DNA of 64,000 nucleotides from an uncultured Colwellia sp. (GCA_913062815.1 CAJXWZ010000001.1:124001-188000); one strand, 5' to 3'. Positions 11,336-23,175 are shown, counted from the first letter of the stretch. Made by a program: numbers and translations. Notes: generated by a model not told the origin, from the sequence alone.

Positions 11336-12592
11336 TTATTGGTACACAGGGAAACGCGAACATAACTCTTTAACTTGACCTTGCACATGAGTAATAACAT
11401 CTTCGTTGTTAATATCATCTAAAATGTCACAAATCCAACCTGTTAATGCATTTGTCTCTTCAACACCAAAGCCACGACGTGTAATTGCTGGTGTACCAAG
11501 ACGTAAGCCTGAAGTAACAAAAGGTGAGCGAGGATCATTGGGCACTGAGTTTTTGTTTACTGTAATGTGTGCTTTACCTAAAGCAGCATCAGCATCTTTA
11601 CCTGTGATATTTTTATCAATCAAGTCAAGAAGTAACAAGTGGTTTTCTGTACCATTTGATACCACTTTATAGCCACGTTCTTGTAAAACAGCAACCATAG
11701 CTTTGGCATTATCAAGTACGCCTTGCTGGTATACTTTAAATTCTGGTGCTAAAGCTTCTTTAAATGCTACCGCTTTTGCAGCGATAATATGCATTAATGG
11801 TCCACCTTGGCCACCTGGGAAAACAGCACTATTTAGCTTTTTGTAAACAGCTTCGTCATCACAAGCTGAAACAATTAAACCGCCACGTGGGCCTGCTAGT
11901 GTTTTATGCGTTGTTGTCGTTACAACATGCGCATGAGGAACAGGATTTGGATAAAGTCCTGCCGCAATTAAACCTGCAACGTGAGCCATGTCAACGAAGA
12001 AGTAAGCACCCACACTGTCAGCAATTTTACGCATACGCGCCCAATCAACAATGCCAGAGAAAGCAGAGAAGCCGCCAATGATCATTTCTGGTTTGTGCTC
12101 ATTTGCTAAACGTTCAACTTCATCATAATCAATATCGCCCGTTTCAGGATGAAGACCATATTGAAATGCTTCGTATGATTTACCTGAAAAGTTAACATGA
12201 GAGCCATGAGTTAAATGACCACCATGGGCTAAACTCATCCCTAGCACTTTTCCACCTGGAGTAACCAATGCTTGGAAAACCGCTGCATTTGCTTGAGAAC
12301 CAGCATGTGGCTGCACGTTGGCATAAGTTGCACCAAATAATTCTTTAGCACGATCAATCGCTAATTGCTCAGCAACATCAACATATTCACAACCACCGTA
12401 ATAACGCTTACCAGGATACCCTTCAGCATATTTGTTAGTTAACTGTGAACCCTGTGCTTCAAGTACGCGTGGGCTACAGTAGTTTTCAGAAGCAATTAGT
12501 TCAATATGCTCTTCTTGACGCACAACTTCTTTGCTCATTGCTTGATAAAGTTCGTCATCAAAATCTGCGATATTCATATCACGTGTAAACAT
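11336..12592 (-). CDS. glyA: Serine hydroxymethyltransferase
   Basis: 418 aa; [20 protein letters not shown]-lysine motif. Confidence 0.97.
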   Translation of the reverse strand: MFTRDMNIADFDDELYQAMSKEVVRQEEHIELIASENYCSPRVLEAQGSQLTNKYAEGYPGKRYYGGCEYVDVAEQLAIDRAKELFGATYANVQPHAGSQANAAVFQALVTPGGKVLGMSLAHGGHLTHGSHVNFSGKSYEAFQYGLHPETGDIDYDEVERLANEHKPEMIIGGFSAFSGIVDWARMRKIADSVGAYFFVDMAHVAGLIAAGLYPNPVPHAHVVTTTTHKTLAGPRGGLIVSACDDEAVYKKLNSAVFPGGQGGPLMHIIAAKAVAFKEALAPEFKVYQQGVLDNAKAMVAVLQERGYKVVSNGTENHLLLLDLIDKNITGKDADAALGKAHITVNKNSVPNDPRSPFVTSGLRLGTPAITRRGFGVEETNALTGWICDILDDINNEDVITHVQGQVKELCSRFPVYQ

Positions 12593-12895
12593 GTTTTATT
12601 CCTCAATTGGTCTGCCATTGGCTAGAACGGTTAAGCGTTTATCCTAAAAATTAATGCGGCGTATTTTGCCTGAAACCAGCCATTTTGTACATGATAAATG
12701 CACTAATGTTTAGCTCTTTTCGCAATGGGTTATGCCACAAGTCATGGTGAAAAATTCGAACAAAGCAGTTTAACACCAGATCAAATTTCACTTTTCACAA
12801 ATATACCGAAGAAAAGACTGAAGAGCAACACATATAAAACAATAAAACATCATTTTTACAGAACAATATTCGAATTAGACGAGAAAAACCATTAC

Positions 12896-13522
12896 TTATT
12901 CAGGAAGATTAGATAAAAGCTGCTGATATTGTTTTTTACGCTTTCTATGTAAATAATCCACCAATAAATACATCAATAACAATACACCATTAGCCAAGAA
13001 GAAGGCTAAAAGTACATCTTTTTGCTCTGTTTGACCGACTACATAAACAAACCAATTCATTAACAACAAAAAAGGCAAAAATGAAATTTTGGTCATTTGC
13101 ATATATTTAATCGAAGACTGGCAGGCAACAATGGCATTTTCAATGGCTTTTTCTGGGCTATCGCACAATTGACGCCAGGTAACTAAACGTATTTTAATTT
13201 CAACATAGGTAAAAATTGCCGAGAGAAATGCGCCAACGCCAAAGTAAGTATTAACAGGTTGACCTAGTTGGCCGTCATAAAGACCATATATAAAAGCGAT
13301 AAACAGCCCTACTGTTACCATTACATTCAAAGCAAAACATAATTTTGCGGCGTAGGTGCGTCGGCGTGTTTGCCTAACAAGTGCGTTAATATCGGTTTTA
13401 TGTACAGACTGTGTTTGCCAATCCTGGCTCAACTCTGCCCATGTATCGTCGTTCGAGAAAAGCTCATCAATAGCTTGCTCAGGACGAACCTCATTATTGT
13501 TTGTTTTTTTGTCACTATTCAT
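12896..13522 (-). CDS. Membrane protein, possible anti-sigma/regulatory partner of the adjacent sigma factor
   Basis: 208 aa with several TM segments; overlaps the sigma gene by 4 bp. Confidence 0.5.
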   Translation of the reverse strand: MNSDKKTNNNEVRPEQAIDELFSNDDTWAELSQDWQTQSVHKTDINALVRQTRRRTYAAKLCFALNVMVTVGLFIAFIYGLYDGQLGQPVNTYFGVGAFLSAIFTYVEIKIRLVTWRQLCDSPEKAIENAIVACQSSIKYMQMTKISFLPFLLLMNWFVYVVGQTEQKDVLLAFFLANGVLLLMYLLVDYLHRKRKKQYQQLLSNLPE

Positions 13523-14109
13523 GAGACCTCCAACAATTGCATTAAGGCAGCTTTAGCACGCTGTAGCCGAACGCCAACTAAATTAGTAGTAATATCCAGT
13601 ACGTCAGCAATTTCTTGATAGCTCATGCCTTCAAGCGCCAATGTGATCACTTGTTGTTGATCAAGCTTTAGCTGCCTAATTCCCCCAGCTAGCCTTTGCT
13701 GCCTCTGTTGTTGATCTAATCTTTGGTACGGGGTGGCCTGAACATGCTCAACTTCATGACAAAGTTCCGATAAATCATCTGCAATTTTTACCGACTTAAC
13801 CGCTTTAGCCACATGCGTTGCCAAAACGTTATACGCAATTCTAGCAACAAATGTTTTTACGCTTGCATCTTCACGAAACTTAGGCACAGCCCGCCAGATG
13901 TTCAATGCTATCTCTTGAAATAGCTCATCCTGAATGGCCGGTTTTGCTTCAAAGCCAGTAATGATATGACGAAGTAACTTTTCATACTCTGTCATCCATT
14001 GGGTGAATATCAGTTGATAATTCAAACCATGACCCTTATTCACAGCTTTGCTTGTAGCATATGTTTTACTACAAGCAGCTGAAATGTTTATTTGCAGTGG
14101 GTTTATCAT
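13519..14109 (-). CDS. ECF RNA polymerase sigma factor
   Basis: Region 2 (QDELFQEIALNIWRAVPKFREDASVKTFVARIAYN) and region 4 (ALEGMSYQEIADVLDITTNLVGVRLQRAKAAL). Confidence 0.88.
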   Translation of the reverse strand: MINPLQINISAACSKTYATSKAVNKGHGLNYQLIFTQWMTEYEKLLRHIITGFEAKPAIQDELFQEIALNIWRAVPKFREDASVKTFVARIAYNVLATHVAKAVKSVKIADDLSELCHEVEHVQATPYQRLDQQQRQQRLAGGIRQLKLDQQQVITLALEGMSYQEIADVLDITTNLVGVRLQRAKAALMQLLEVS

Positions 14110-14151
14110 ATTAACGGCTCTGGATCTTTCCTGTTTAATATTTACCGCGTA

Positions 14152-15315
14152 TTAGCTTAGCGCCATAACCACTTTTTCTGATTTTAATTTTTTTGCTATC
14201 GCTAATACAAGAGCCACAGTAACAGCGATGGTAACGCCGCTGGTTGCCAGCATTGCTAACCAATTAATCTCGACTCCTTTAAAAACATCTTCGATGATCA
14301 ATGTTTGGCCCGCAATTGGGGCCCAATCTAGCCATTGAGGCCGATCATCCATCATCATTAAGGCAAACGGCACAAAAGCAGGTATAGCAATGATCATATT
14401 GACAGTAGACTGTGCTTCTTTAAAACTCTTCGTTTGAAAGGCGAGGAATAACTGACAGGCCGAAGCAAAGAAACATATAGGCAACAGCAGTAATAATAAG
14501 GTCATCGCTTTTGAAAAGTCCAAGCTAAATGTTGCACCTATTTTAGTTAAATCAACAAACCCGACAGAAATGGTTGTTAATACCAATACCATCAATACAC
14601 CAATTACTGAGATAGTGGATGCGCTGAAAAGTTTTGCTAATACTATTTTCAGAGTGCTTACTGGTTGGCAAAGTAGCATTTCTAAAACATTGCGTTCACG
14701 CTCTCCTGCACTTGAATCGATTGCTACCGACAGGCCAGACATAAAAGCTGCCATCATCATGTATATTCCCATCATCATAGAAATCAAAATAAACGTAGCA
14801 TCAGGCTTAGCGGTATCTTGCTCAACAAGCTTGACGGGATTTAACAAACGTATATCAACACCACGAAGCAGTAAGCGCTTATACCCTATCGATAAAGAAA
14901 AGCTGCGCACTGCGTTATTAATTCTGCGTACAGGTGGTCCAACAGCTTTGTCATTAAAATCGGCTTGTAAATGTACTTTTATCGACTTGCCATCAGCCAT
15001 CTTTTGGGCATAATCATCTGGAATTTTAATTACTATGCTGCGCTCGTCCCATATAGCTTGCTCATCTGTAGGTACATTAGCAAAGTCGAGCAAGTTCTCT
15101 TTTTCAAAATGCGCCATTAATTTTGGTGCGTATTCTGCCCCGGTAAATTTTATATAAACAGCTGGCTCGTCCACCGCTTTTTCAATAATGATTTTTGACA
15201 TAACGACAATCATAATAGGTGCCATGAAAGCCATCATTAAGGCAACCATTAACGCTCGTTTATCACGAAAAGCTTCTCTATATTCTTTTAGCAGTAGTGC
15301 TTTAAACTGAATCAT
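14152..15315 (-). CDS. ABC transporter permease (NatB/ABC-2 type)
   Basis: 387 aa; ABC-2 topology; MDSSAGERERNVLEMLLCQPVS-like motif. Confidence 0.85.
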   Translation of the reverse strand: MIQFKALLLKEYREAFRDKRALMVALMMAFMAPIMIVVMSKIIIEKAVDEPAVYIKFTGAEYAPKLMAHFEKENLLDFANVPTDEQAIWDERSIVIKIPDDYAQKMADGKSIKVHLQADFNDKAVGPPVRRINNAVRSFSLSIGYKRLLLRGVDIRLLNPVKLVEQDTAKPDATFILISMMMGIYMMMAAFMSGLSVAIDSSAGERERNVLEMLLCQPVSTLKIVLAKLFSASTISVIGVLMVLVLTTISVGFVDLTKIGATFSLDFSKAMTLLLLLLPICFFASACQLFLAFQTKSFKEAQSTVNMIIAIPAFVPFALMMMDDRPQWLDWAPIAGQTLIIEDVFKGVEINWLAMLATSGVTIAVTVALVLAIAKKLKSEKVVMALS

Positions 15316-16058
15316 GCTGCGACTCCTTCATCTGAGCCTATCAATTTTACAAATGCTTCTTCCAAATGCGTTTCCCCTGCCATGTCACATAACTCTTGTG
15401 GCGTACCCTGAGCGGCCAGTTTGCCATTTGCTACAATGATCACTCTATCGCAAAGAGCCGCAACTTCTTGCATGACATGAGAAGAAAATAATATGCAGTG
15501 GCCTTTCGCCTTAAACTTAGCTAAATGGTTTCGTAAAATTCGCGTACTCATAACATCGAGACCCCGAGTTGGCTCATCAAGCACAAAGTTTTGAGGTTGA
15601 TGCACCATTGACTGAGCCAAGGTTACCTTCATTCGTTGGCCTTGTGAAAAGCCTACGGTTCTTCGATGAGCTAAATCACCTAGCTCTAAATCGTTAATGA
15701 CTTGTTCAATAGCGTTTTTTTTATTCGTTCCAGACATACCATGAATACTGGCGAAATAATCTATTTGTTCAAAAGCAGTCAAGCGCTCATACAAGCCAAA
15801 TTTATCCGGAAAAATGCCCAAATTTGCACGAGCTGCAATAGGATTTTCGGTTACTTTAATACCGTCAATAGTGGCGTATCCTTCATCTGCTGACAGTAAG
15901 CCATAAAGCGTACGCAAACAGGTAGTTTTTCCAGCTCCATTAGGTCCTAGAATACCGGTAATTTCTCCATCTTTTGCGGTAAACGAAAGACCATCAAGTG
16001 CTTTAACCGTATTTTTTTTATCGATAAAACTTTTATGTAAGTTGTTTACTTCAATCAT
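15312..16058 (-). CDS. ABC transporter ATP-binding protein (NatA-like)
   Basis: Walker A GPNGAGKTT, signature FSQGQRMK, Walker B FVLDEPTRGLDV. Confidence 0.93.
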   Translation of the reverse strand: MIEVNNLHKSFIDKKNTVKALDGLSFTAKDGEITGILGPNGAGKTTCLRTLYGLLSADEGYATIDGIKVTENPIAARANLGIFPDKFGLYERLTAFEQIDYFASIHGMSGTNKKNAIEQVINDLELGDLAHRRTVGFSQGQRMKVTLAQSMVHQPQNFVLDEPTRGLDVMSTRILRNHLAKFKAKGHCILFSSHVMQEVAALCDRVIIVANGKLAAQGTPQELCDMAGETHLEEAFVKLIGSDEGVAA

Positions 16059-16078
16059 TATTATTTCCTTATTAAGTT

Positions 16079-17548
16079 TTACTGAATACCGTTAACACTG
16101 GTCATGAATGTTTCTTGAGGAATATCTTCGAGGCATGATTCATCGAGCGCTTCGGGATCTTTTTTAGTTAGAAATTCATTAATAATGTCTTTAGCACATG
16201 TACTAATTGCGACAGTATGAGAGGCATTTTCAACAATAATATGATGGCTATTGGGTAGGGTTTTATCAGAAAAGTCGCCATTACTTGGTGGAGTCACAGG
16301 GTCTAGGTTCCCAGATAATATTAATGTGGGGATATCGGCGGTTACTTGCTGATAAAAATCAGCGCTAGGACGGTATTGTGGAAAATAGGGGCAAATCATA
16401 TCCCAAGCTAGATGAGTACCTGCGCCATCAAAGTTATTATTGGCATCCGCTAATTTCAAGGCACTAGACACTTGAGGTACATCTTCATTACAAACAATAT
16501 TAAATAACAGTCCTACATACACTAACTGCTCGCCTTCATTTCGTGCAATCAAGCCAATTAATGGCTGATAGTTGCCTAAGTAAGCTTGATGTATAACTAA
16601 TGGCACCATAGAGCGCCCTTCCATACTATAAAGTTGAAAGCGTAAGTTACCGGTAAATTTAGCGCTATCTAAGACAAATTCAGTTGGCGTACCCAATCTA
16701 GGATGTTGAATAGCGATTGACACAGGCTCTTTAGCTAAACGATTTTTAACTGCTTGGAATTCACTTTCTACGTTTGGAAAAGCTTTATTACAGCTCTCAT
16801 TGCTTTTACAGTTTTTAACAAGTAAATCAAATGAGCGTGCTCCACTTTGACCGAACAAACCAATTGGCACTTCAATAGGACCTACGCTATCAAGAACAAC
16901 ACTTTCAAGTGATTCGGGAAACATCCGCATGTAGGCCAAGCCCGCACGAGTTCCATAGGAGCCACCATAAATATTTATTTTTTCGTGTCCTAATATTGAA
17001 CGAATAACATCAAAATCTCTAATGGCATTTTCAGTATTAAATTGTGTAACATCACCCTTAAATTGCCCAACACAATCCTTTACTTCTTGTATGTCCATTT
17101 GATCTGGTAATACGCGATAGACATCGTCTTCATCTAAAAATTCACAGGTTAAAGCGCTACTTTTTCCCGTGCCACGTTGATCGACTAGTATGATATCGCG
17201 AGTTTTTCTTACTTCACGAAATACCTGATTCAACATAGTGGCCAGTTCTACCGCTGCCTGACCAGGACCTCCAGCAAGAAACATTAAAGGGGCTTTATAT
17301 TCACTATTATCTATAGCGGGTAATACAGCAAAATTAATATTAATAGTAGCGCCTGCCGGCTTGTTATAGTTTTCAGGTACTTGCAGTTTGCCACATTGTA
17401 CTTGTGAACGGATTTCACCCAAATGACAATTTTCCAGTACTAATTTATCTTCAACGGCCCAAGCAGTACTTATTGATGATAACAAGCCGATTATAAAGAT
17501 TTTTTTCCAAATTGATTTCATGCAATCTTTCCTTAATAAAGAATCCAA
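16079..17548 (-). CDS. Exported alpha/beta hydrolase, tripeptidyl-aminopeptidase-like
   Basis: GGPGQAAVE, GGSYGTR nucleophile elbow, C-terminal LSGNLDPVTPP and SHTVA. Confidence 0.85.
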   Translation of the reverse strand: MDSLLRKDCMKSIWKKIFIIGLLSSISTAWAVEDKLVLENCHLGEIRSQVQCGKLQVPENYNKPAGATININFAVLPAIDNSEYKAPLMFLAGGPGQAAVELATMLNQVFREVRKTRDIILVDQRGTGKSSALTCEFLDEDDVYRVLPDQMDIQEVKDCVGQFKGDVTQFNTENAIRDFDVIRSILGHEKINIYGGSYGTRAGLAYMRMFPESLESVVLDSVGPIEVPIGLFGQSGARSFDLLVKNCKSNESCNKAFPNVESEFQAVKNRLAKEPVSIAIQHPRLGTPTEFVLDSAKFTGNLRFQLYSMEGRSMVPLVIHQAYLGNYQPLIGLIARNEGEQLVYVGLLFNIVCNEDVPQVSSALKLADANNNFDGAGTHLAWDMICPYFPQYRPSADFYQQVTADIPTLILSGNLDPVTPPSNGDFSDKTLPNSHHIIVENASHTVAISTCAKDIINEFLTKKDPEALDESCLEDIPQETFMTSVNGIQ

Positions 17549-17858
17549 CTATTAGTCTTAATGAATTTGGTTTTATTACAGAATATTCTAATTTATTTTA
17601 ACATTCATGTTAATACACTGATTAATATATAAATATAAGAAAAAGTCATCATAATATATTAAAAAATACAACAACTTGCTCTTTCGATTGAACAAAATTA
17701 GTTCAATGAATGATTCTAAGCGAAGATGCAATACAGTATACCGATCATTACTTACGGTGAGTAAAAACAATTTTTTTCATATTTGCCATTCCAAATTGAC
17801 TCAATAAAAGATAAAGTTTAGTTATTGATTTTCCCGTAAATACCTAAGGAGCGCCCTC

Positions 17859-18077
17859 ATGGAATTAAATCAGTGGGTTGATGAGTTATTTGAAGTGTTT
17901 GATGAAGATAAAGATGGCGTTATTAGCCGAACTGAATTCGTTGAACTTATAGATGTATTGCTACAAGACAAAGGTATTCGTATGTGTGAGTCTATTTTCA
18001 ACCGTTTTGATACTAACCATAGTAATTCTATCTCAAAAGATGAACTCAAGGTCATGGTTGTAGAATTAGCCTTATAG
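17859..18077 (+). CDS. EF-hand calcium-binding protein
   Basis: 72 aa; two EF loops DEDKDGVISRTEF and DTNHSNSISKDEL. Confidence 0.85.
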   Translation: MELNQWVDELFEVFDEDKDGVISRTEFVELIDVLLQDKGIRMCESIFNRFDTNHSNSISKDELKVMVVELAL

Positions 18078-18214
18078 ATACAAATTGCTGATTTCTCTTC
18101 ACTTAGCTCTCATTTAGAGGGCTAAGATCTTAATTTACTCTACTCTTTTCTAAAAATACTAATCAAAACCGTCTGGTCTGATCACTTCACTTTTTCACTT
18201 CGCTCTGTTATTGT

Positions 18215-18898
18215 GTGCAAAACAGCTTACACATGTACACTGAAACTGATATGTCCTATAGTAGAAAAGAAGAATTTGCTAACACTCTCAGCCATGGCTT
18301 GGGTGCTGTACTCAGTGTTGTCGCATTAATATTACTACTATGTAACTCAGCCACTAACTCAGCAATAAACAGCTCAATTAATGACGAAGTAATGCGGATT
18401 ATTGCTTTTTGTGTTTATGGCGGCAGTTTAGTTACACTTTTCCTAGCATCGACCTTTTATCATGGTGTAGTAAATGAAAAGGCGAAAGAAATATTTAAGC
18501 TGCTTGACCATTGTGCTATTTATTTATTGATAGCAGGGACTTACACCCCGTTATTACTATTAAGCATGCAAGGAATATTGGGCTATAGTTTAATGGCTGT
18601 CATATGGGCAATCGCCATTGGGGGTATTTTTTTCAAAATAAAGCTCGGTCACAAGTATAAGAAAATATCTTTAGCCACCTATCTAGGTATGGGCTTCATC
18701 TCATTTACCATATTAGGTGAGCTATACAAGGTTTTACCAAATAATGCTGTCACATTATTAGCCTTTGGCGGCTTAGTCTATGTACTAGGCGTGTTTTTTT
18801 ATGTCAAGAAAGCAATCCCCTATAATCATGCGATATGGCACTTATTTGTCTTAGGTGGCGCTGCTTGTCATTTTTTTATGATTTATTTGTATGTTTAG
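18215..18898 (+). CDS. Hemolysin III family / PAQR-like membrane protein
   Basis: SRKEEFANTLSHGLGAVLS; FLASTFYHG; LDHCAIYLLIAGTYTP; start may be downstream at 18230 or 18248. Confidence 0.9.
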   Translation: MQNSLHMYTETDMSYSRKEEFANTLSHGLGAVLSVVALILLLCNSATNSAINSSINDEVMRIIAFCVYGGSLVTLFLASTFYHGVVNEKAKEIFKLLDHCAIYLLIAGTYTPLLLLSMQGILGYSLMAVIWAIAIGGIFFKIKLGHKYKKISLATYLGMGFISFTILGELYKVLPNNAVTLLAFGGLVYVLGVFFYVKKAIPYNHAIWHLFVLGGAACHFFMIYLYV

Positions 18899-18901
18899 AA
18901 A

Positions 18902-18933
18902 TAAAAAAGCCTAACTTAAAAGTTAGGCTTTTT
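18902..18933. terminator. Rho-independent terminator-like hairpin
   Basis: aaaaagcctaacttaaaagttaggctttttc after the hemolysin III gene. Confidence 0.75.
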
Positions 18934-18952
18934 CGTAAAATAGTACTAAATA

Positions 18953-19028
18953 TGGTGCCCCGACCCGGAATTGAACCAGGGACACGAGGATTTTCAATCC
19001 TCTGCTCTACCAACTGAGCTATCGGGGC
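18953..19028 (-). tRNA. tRNA-Phe(GAA)
   Basis: Reverse complement GCCCCGATAGCTCAGTTGGTAGAGCAGAGGATTGAAAATCC...GGTTCAATTCCGGGTCGGGGCACCA. Confidence 0.97.
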
Positions 19029-19144
19029 ATTTGAATCATACTTGCTGCGTAATGAGATGCTTCAAGCAGCGCGTATAATAGCTAGAATTCCTTTGGCTCG
19101 CAACCGTTTTTTGATACTTTTCAATAAGCCACTTAAAAGTAAGA

Positions 19145-19465
19145 TTACAACTCAAAATCGCCAAAATCTAAATCAGACTCATTTGATAGTTTAGGTTTGG
19201 GCGGCGGGTCTAGTAACGATGGCTGTTCTGTTTGATGAAGTGTTTCTTTCTGTATTATCTCTGTTGTCTTGTTTTGCGCCTTACTTTTCTGGCGTTTTTT
19301 CCTTTGAATACACCGTTTGATTACTTTTTGTTTATTATCATTATCTAGGCTGATCCAGTCTTGCCTTTCATCACGTGTACGCATACAGCCAAGGCAATAG
19401 CCTTTTTCATCAGACTGACATACGCCTACACAAGGGCTTGGAACATCAAAGAATTCTAACTGCAT
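19145..19465 (-). CDS. DUF1289 domain protein
   Basis: SPCVGVCQSDEKGYCLGCMRTRDERQDW motif. Confidence 0.85.
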   Translation of the reverse strand: MQLEFFDVPSPCVGVCQSDEKGYCLGCMRTRDERQDWISLDNDNKQKVIKRCIQRKKRQKSKAQNKTTEIIQKETLHQTEQPSLLDPPPKPKLSNESDLDFGDFEL

Positions 19466-19561
19466 TAACTATATGACCTTAAACTTAAACGCAAAAAATG
19501 CGCTGTAGCTAGAGTATAACTTACAGCGCACCTTTTTAAAAATTGAGAGAATTACCTTAGC

Positions 19562-21091
19562 TTAAGCCAGTTTATCGGTAGCAATATGGTAATCAGGGTC
19601 TTCTATTACGTTAAGTTCAACTAATTTATCTGCTTTATGAAGTAACTGCTTACATTCTTGATTCAGGTGCTTTAAATGCATTGTTTTATTTCGGGAGAGG
19701 TAACGTTCAGCTAAAGTATCAATCGCTTCAATAGCAGAATGGTCGGCAACACGGGCATTTTTAAACTCAACAATAACATCATCAGCATCTTTCTCAGGAC
19801 TAAACTGCTCTAAGAAGTTAGCAATAGAGCCAAAGAATATTGGTCCATTCACTTCATAAACTGTCGAGCCATTTTCATTTGTACTACGAACGACATTAAT
19901 ATGTTTTGCATGTTCCCAGGCAAATATCAACGCTGACACAATAACACCAACGATCACTGCTACAGCCAAGTCAGAGTATACTGTAACACCGGAAACAAGA
20001 ATGATAACGAAAGCATCGCCTTTAGGTACCTTATTTAAAATACGAAAGCTTGACCACTCAAACGTACCAATAACCACAATAAACATAACGCCAACAAGTG
20101 CAGCTAAAGGTATTTGCTCAATCAAACTTGATGCGAATAAAATAAAGCCAAGTAAAGCTAGCGCGGCTGTTATGCCAGAAGCTCGGCCACGACCACCAGA
20201 GTTAACATTGATCATTGATTGTCCTATCATTGCACAACCACCCATAGCACCAAAAAACCCATTGGCAGTGTTAGCTGCTCCTTGTGCTATACATTCTTTA
20301 TTACTACGACCACGTGTACCGGTTAACTCATCGATTAAGGTCAGCGTTAATAAAGACTCAATCAAACCTATCGCAGCAAGCACTAAGGCAAAAGGCAAAA
20401 TTATTTTAAAGGTTTCGAAACTGAAGGGCACATCAGGGATTGAAAATGTTGGCAAACCACCAGCAATAGAAGCAACATCTCCTACTAATTTGGTATCTAG
20501 ATTAACCGCAAAAACAAGTACAGAAACACCTACTATCGCTATCAAAGTAGATGGAACCGCTGTGGTTAACTTAGGGAGAAAATGGATAATAGCCATGGTT
20601 AATAGAATCAAACCAGCCATAGAAAATAAAGCGGCATTTTCCATCCATACTAGCTCACCGGCGCTATTAGTGACTTTAAACTGACCTAGTTGCGCTAAAA
20701 AGATAACAATCGCTAAGCCATTAACAAAGCCAAGCATTACCGGATGTGGCACTAATCGGATAAATTTACCTAATTTAAAGAGACCCGCCAATATTTGTAG
20801 CACCCCAGTAAGTACCACAGTGGCAAAGAGGTATTCAACACCATGCAGAGCAACTAAACTAACCATCACTACAGCCATGGCGCCTGTGGCCCCAGATATC
20901 ATGCCAGGACGGCCGCCGAATACAGCGGTAATCAATCCAACCATAAAGGCAGCGTATAATCCAACTAACGGCTCAACACCAGCAACAAATGCAAATGCGA
21001 CAGCTTCAGGTACTAAAGCCAAAGCAACAGTTAAGCCCGACAACACATCATTTTTCAAGTTCGACACAGAATTTGCGTGTAATTCAAACAT
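19562..21091 (-). CDS. SulP-family inorganic anion transporter with STAS domain
   Basis: 509 aa; SulP TM core ([35 protein letters not shown]) and C-terminal STAS. Confidence 0.92.
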   Translation of the reverse strand: MFELHANSVSNLKNDVLSGLTVALALVPEAVAFAFVAGVEPLVGLYAAFMVGLITAVFGGRPGMISGATGAMAVVMVSLVALHGVEYLFATVVLTGVLQILAGLFKLGKFIRLVPHPVMLGFVNGLAIVIFLAQLGQFKVTNSAGELVWMENAALFSMAGLILLTMAIIHFLPKLTTAVPSTLIAIVGVSVLVFAVNLDTKLVGDVASIAGGLPTFSIPDVPFSFETFKIILPFALVLAAIGLIESLLTLTLIDELTGTRGRSNKECIAQGAANTANGFFGAMGGCAMIGQSMINVNSGGRGRASGITAALALLGFILFASSLIEQIPLAALVGVMFIVVIGTFEWSSFRILNKVPKGDAFVIILVSGVTVYSDLAVAVIVGVIVSALIFAWEHAKHINVVRSTNENGSTVYEVNGPIFFGSIANFLEQFSPEKDADDVIVEFKNARVADHSAIEAIDTLAERYLSRNKTMHLKHLNQECKQLLHKADKLVELNVIEDPDYHIATDKLA

Positions 21092-21306
21092 TTTTATCTC
21101 GTTGGTTGATAGCGATATACCCTTGCCTTGTATATACGCGAATTAAAGAGTTAACAGCCAACCAAGTATAGGTGACTATTCAAGAATTCATGGGATTTTA
21201 AGGGCGGGAATACTATAGATTTATGCTGCAATAGTCAATAATTGCCTGCTTTGACAATACCTGCAAAGCAAGAAATATATAGGGTAATGTTACTGATTAT
21301 TAGCCA

Positions 21307-22893
21307 TTAGCCATTAGCCATTAATATTTTTGCTTTTGCTTTTGCTTGGGCAATAGGTACTTTCACTTTGAAACAAACCCCTTGCTCTGTCTCTACTGAT
21401 TTAATCGTACCGCCTAATTTTGCATTAACTAAATTAAAGACAATATTCAAACCTAGACCTGAGCCACCTTGACCACGTTTAGTGGTGACAAAGGGGTCGA
21501 AAATACGTTTTTGAAAACCTTCAGCTATGCCTTTGCCATTATCACGATAAAGTAATGTTAAATATCCATTACTTTGAGAGAACACGATAGACATTTCTCC
21601 GTCTCGGCGATCTTCAAAGCCATGTACATGTGAATTCATCAAGAAATTCGTTAATATTTGGTTCCAAGCGCTCGGGTAAGTCATCAAAGTAAACGCTTCA
21701 TCTACCTCAATTTTTATATGATATTGTTTATGTTTAAACAAGGTTTTAACGGTATTAACTACATCATAAACATGCTGATGCAGGTTAATATTCATTTCGG
21801 GATCGGTATGTTGTTCCACCGCAACAGATTTAAAGCTACGAATTAGTTCGACAGACTTATTCAAGCTGCGTTCGATTATTTGTTCGTATTCAACTAATAG
21901 ACTTAACGTGTCATTAAGATATGATTTAGTTAACTCTTGTGAATCTACAGCTTTTTGTAAATCATCAACGCGCTCTTTTAATGCGGTAATTGAGGTCACA
22001 CAAATGCCAAGTGGTGTATTAACTTCATGAGCTACACCCGCGACTAATTGACCAAGTGAGGCCATTTTTTCAGATTGTACTAGCTGATCTTGCGCTAACG
22101 TTAAGTTATCAAGAGAGCTTTGCAATTGCAGATTACTTTCTTCCAATTTCGCCGTTCTGTCATGAACTTTAACTTCTAACTCACCATTTAGTGCAAGTAA
22201 TGCATTCTCAGCATCTTCTAATTTGATGATTTCGTCTTGAAGTTTAACTCGCATACTATTGATAGCATTTACCAAATAGTCCAGTTCGTCTTTGGTGTCT
22301 GGCCGGTTTGACAAGGTTAGCTCATCATCTAAATTGTGACTCGCTAACTGTTGTGCATAACGGGTTATTTGAAATAAATGCCGCGTAATTAATTTATCAA
22401 CAATTATGATAATGAAAAAGGCAATGATAAAAATTTTGATGAATTCACTTGTTAAAATAAAACCGGCTTGTTGCCATAACCTTTGATATATATCTTGATA
22501 GTCAGCATATACTTGTAATTTACCAACACTCTTTCCATCAAAATCTATAGGGAATTCAACAAATTTCTCAGCATCAATATCTGCATTGCCAAATTGCTCT
22601 TGATAATCGAAGTCATTTTCAACTCGTACGAAACCTATATCAGGTAAATCAACAATACCTTGAATTTGCTGTGCAACAAGCGGTTTATTAAAATCCCATA
22701 AGCTGCTTGCAATAGAAGGGATATAGCTTTTTTCAATATTTTCAAAACGCTGCTCTAGCAATGTTATGTCATCTTGAAAAAAGGAATATAATTGCACTAA
22801 CGTTGAGCACACTGAGACAAACGCGCTACATAAGAGAATATAGAGCAACAATCGCTTGGTCAGTTTATCTTTGATTTCAACTGCTTTATTCAT
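21307..22893 (-). CDS. Membrane sensor histidine kinase
   Basis: HAMP, SEKMASLGQLVAGVAHEVNTPLG H-box, NGKGIAEGFQKRIFDPFVTTK ATPase boxes. Confidence 0.9.
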   Translation of the reverse strand: MNKAVEIKDKLTKRLLLYILLCSAFVSVCSTLVQLYSFFQDDITLLEQRFENIEKSYIPSIASSLWDFNKPLVAQQIQGIVDLPDIGFVRVENDFDYQEQFGNADIDAEKFVEFPIDFDGKSVGKLQVYADYQDIYQRLWQQAGFILTSEFIKIFIIAFFIIIIVDKLITRHLFQITRYAQQLASHNLDDELTLSNRPDTKDELDYLVNAINSMRVKLQDEIIKLEDAENALLALNGELEVKVHDRTAKLEESNLQLQSSLDNLTLAQDQLVQSEKMASLGQLVAGVAHEVNTPLGICVTSITALKERVDDLQKAVDSQELTKSYLNDTLSLLVEYEQIIERSLNKSVELIRSFKSVAVEQHTDPEMNINLHQHVYDVVNTVKTLFKHKQYHIKIEVDEAFTLMTYPSAWNQILTNFLMNSHVHGFEDRRDGEMSIVFSQSNGYLTLLYRDNGKGIAEGFQKRIFDPFVTTKRGQGGSGLGLNIVFNLVNAKLGGTIKSVETEQGVCFKVKVPIAQAKAKAKILMANG

Positions 22894-23175
22894 TAATGCT
22901 ACTCATTGAAATGATTAATTCTTATCCTTGAACTTCCATTTAAGGCGCGTTAAAGGAAAAAGTCAACTCTAACCGCTATAATTAACAGCATGTTAACAAA
23001 AGGAAAAAACAATTTAACAATGTTATATTTCTGGAAAAAGAGGCTGAACAACTATCAAACAAACCTATTGTACGATTATTGCTACATTTATTTGACTAGT
23101 TATTTTGTATATTGTCTATCAAAATAAATACCATGATAAAATTAATATATTTCAATGCCAAAAATGTTAATGATA

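Noticed and set aside
12725-12916. 63-aa intergenic ORF between glyA and the membrane gene
   Set aside because: No motif, weak start context, overlaps the next gene end; not enough support.
12896-16058. Sigma factor/membrane protein/ABC cluster as a bacteriocin immunity or novel defence system
   Set aside because: Arrangement fits ordinary ECF sigma regulation next to a NatAB-like exporter; no precursor peptide or effector seen.
17588-17770. 60-aa AT-rich minus-strand ORF
   Set aside because: Looks like random translation of an AT-rich intergenic region.
20001-20684. 227-aa plus-strand ORF
   Set aside because: Antisense to the SulP transporter; typical low-complexity antisense translation.
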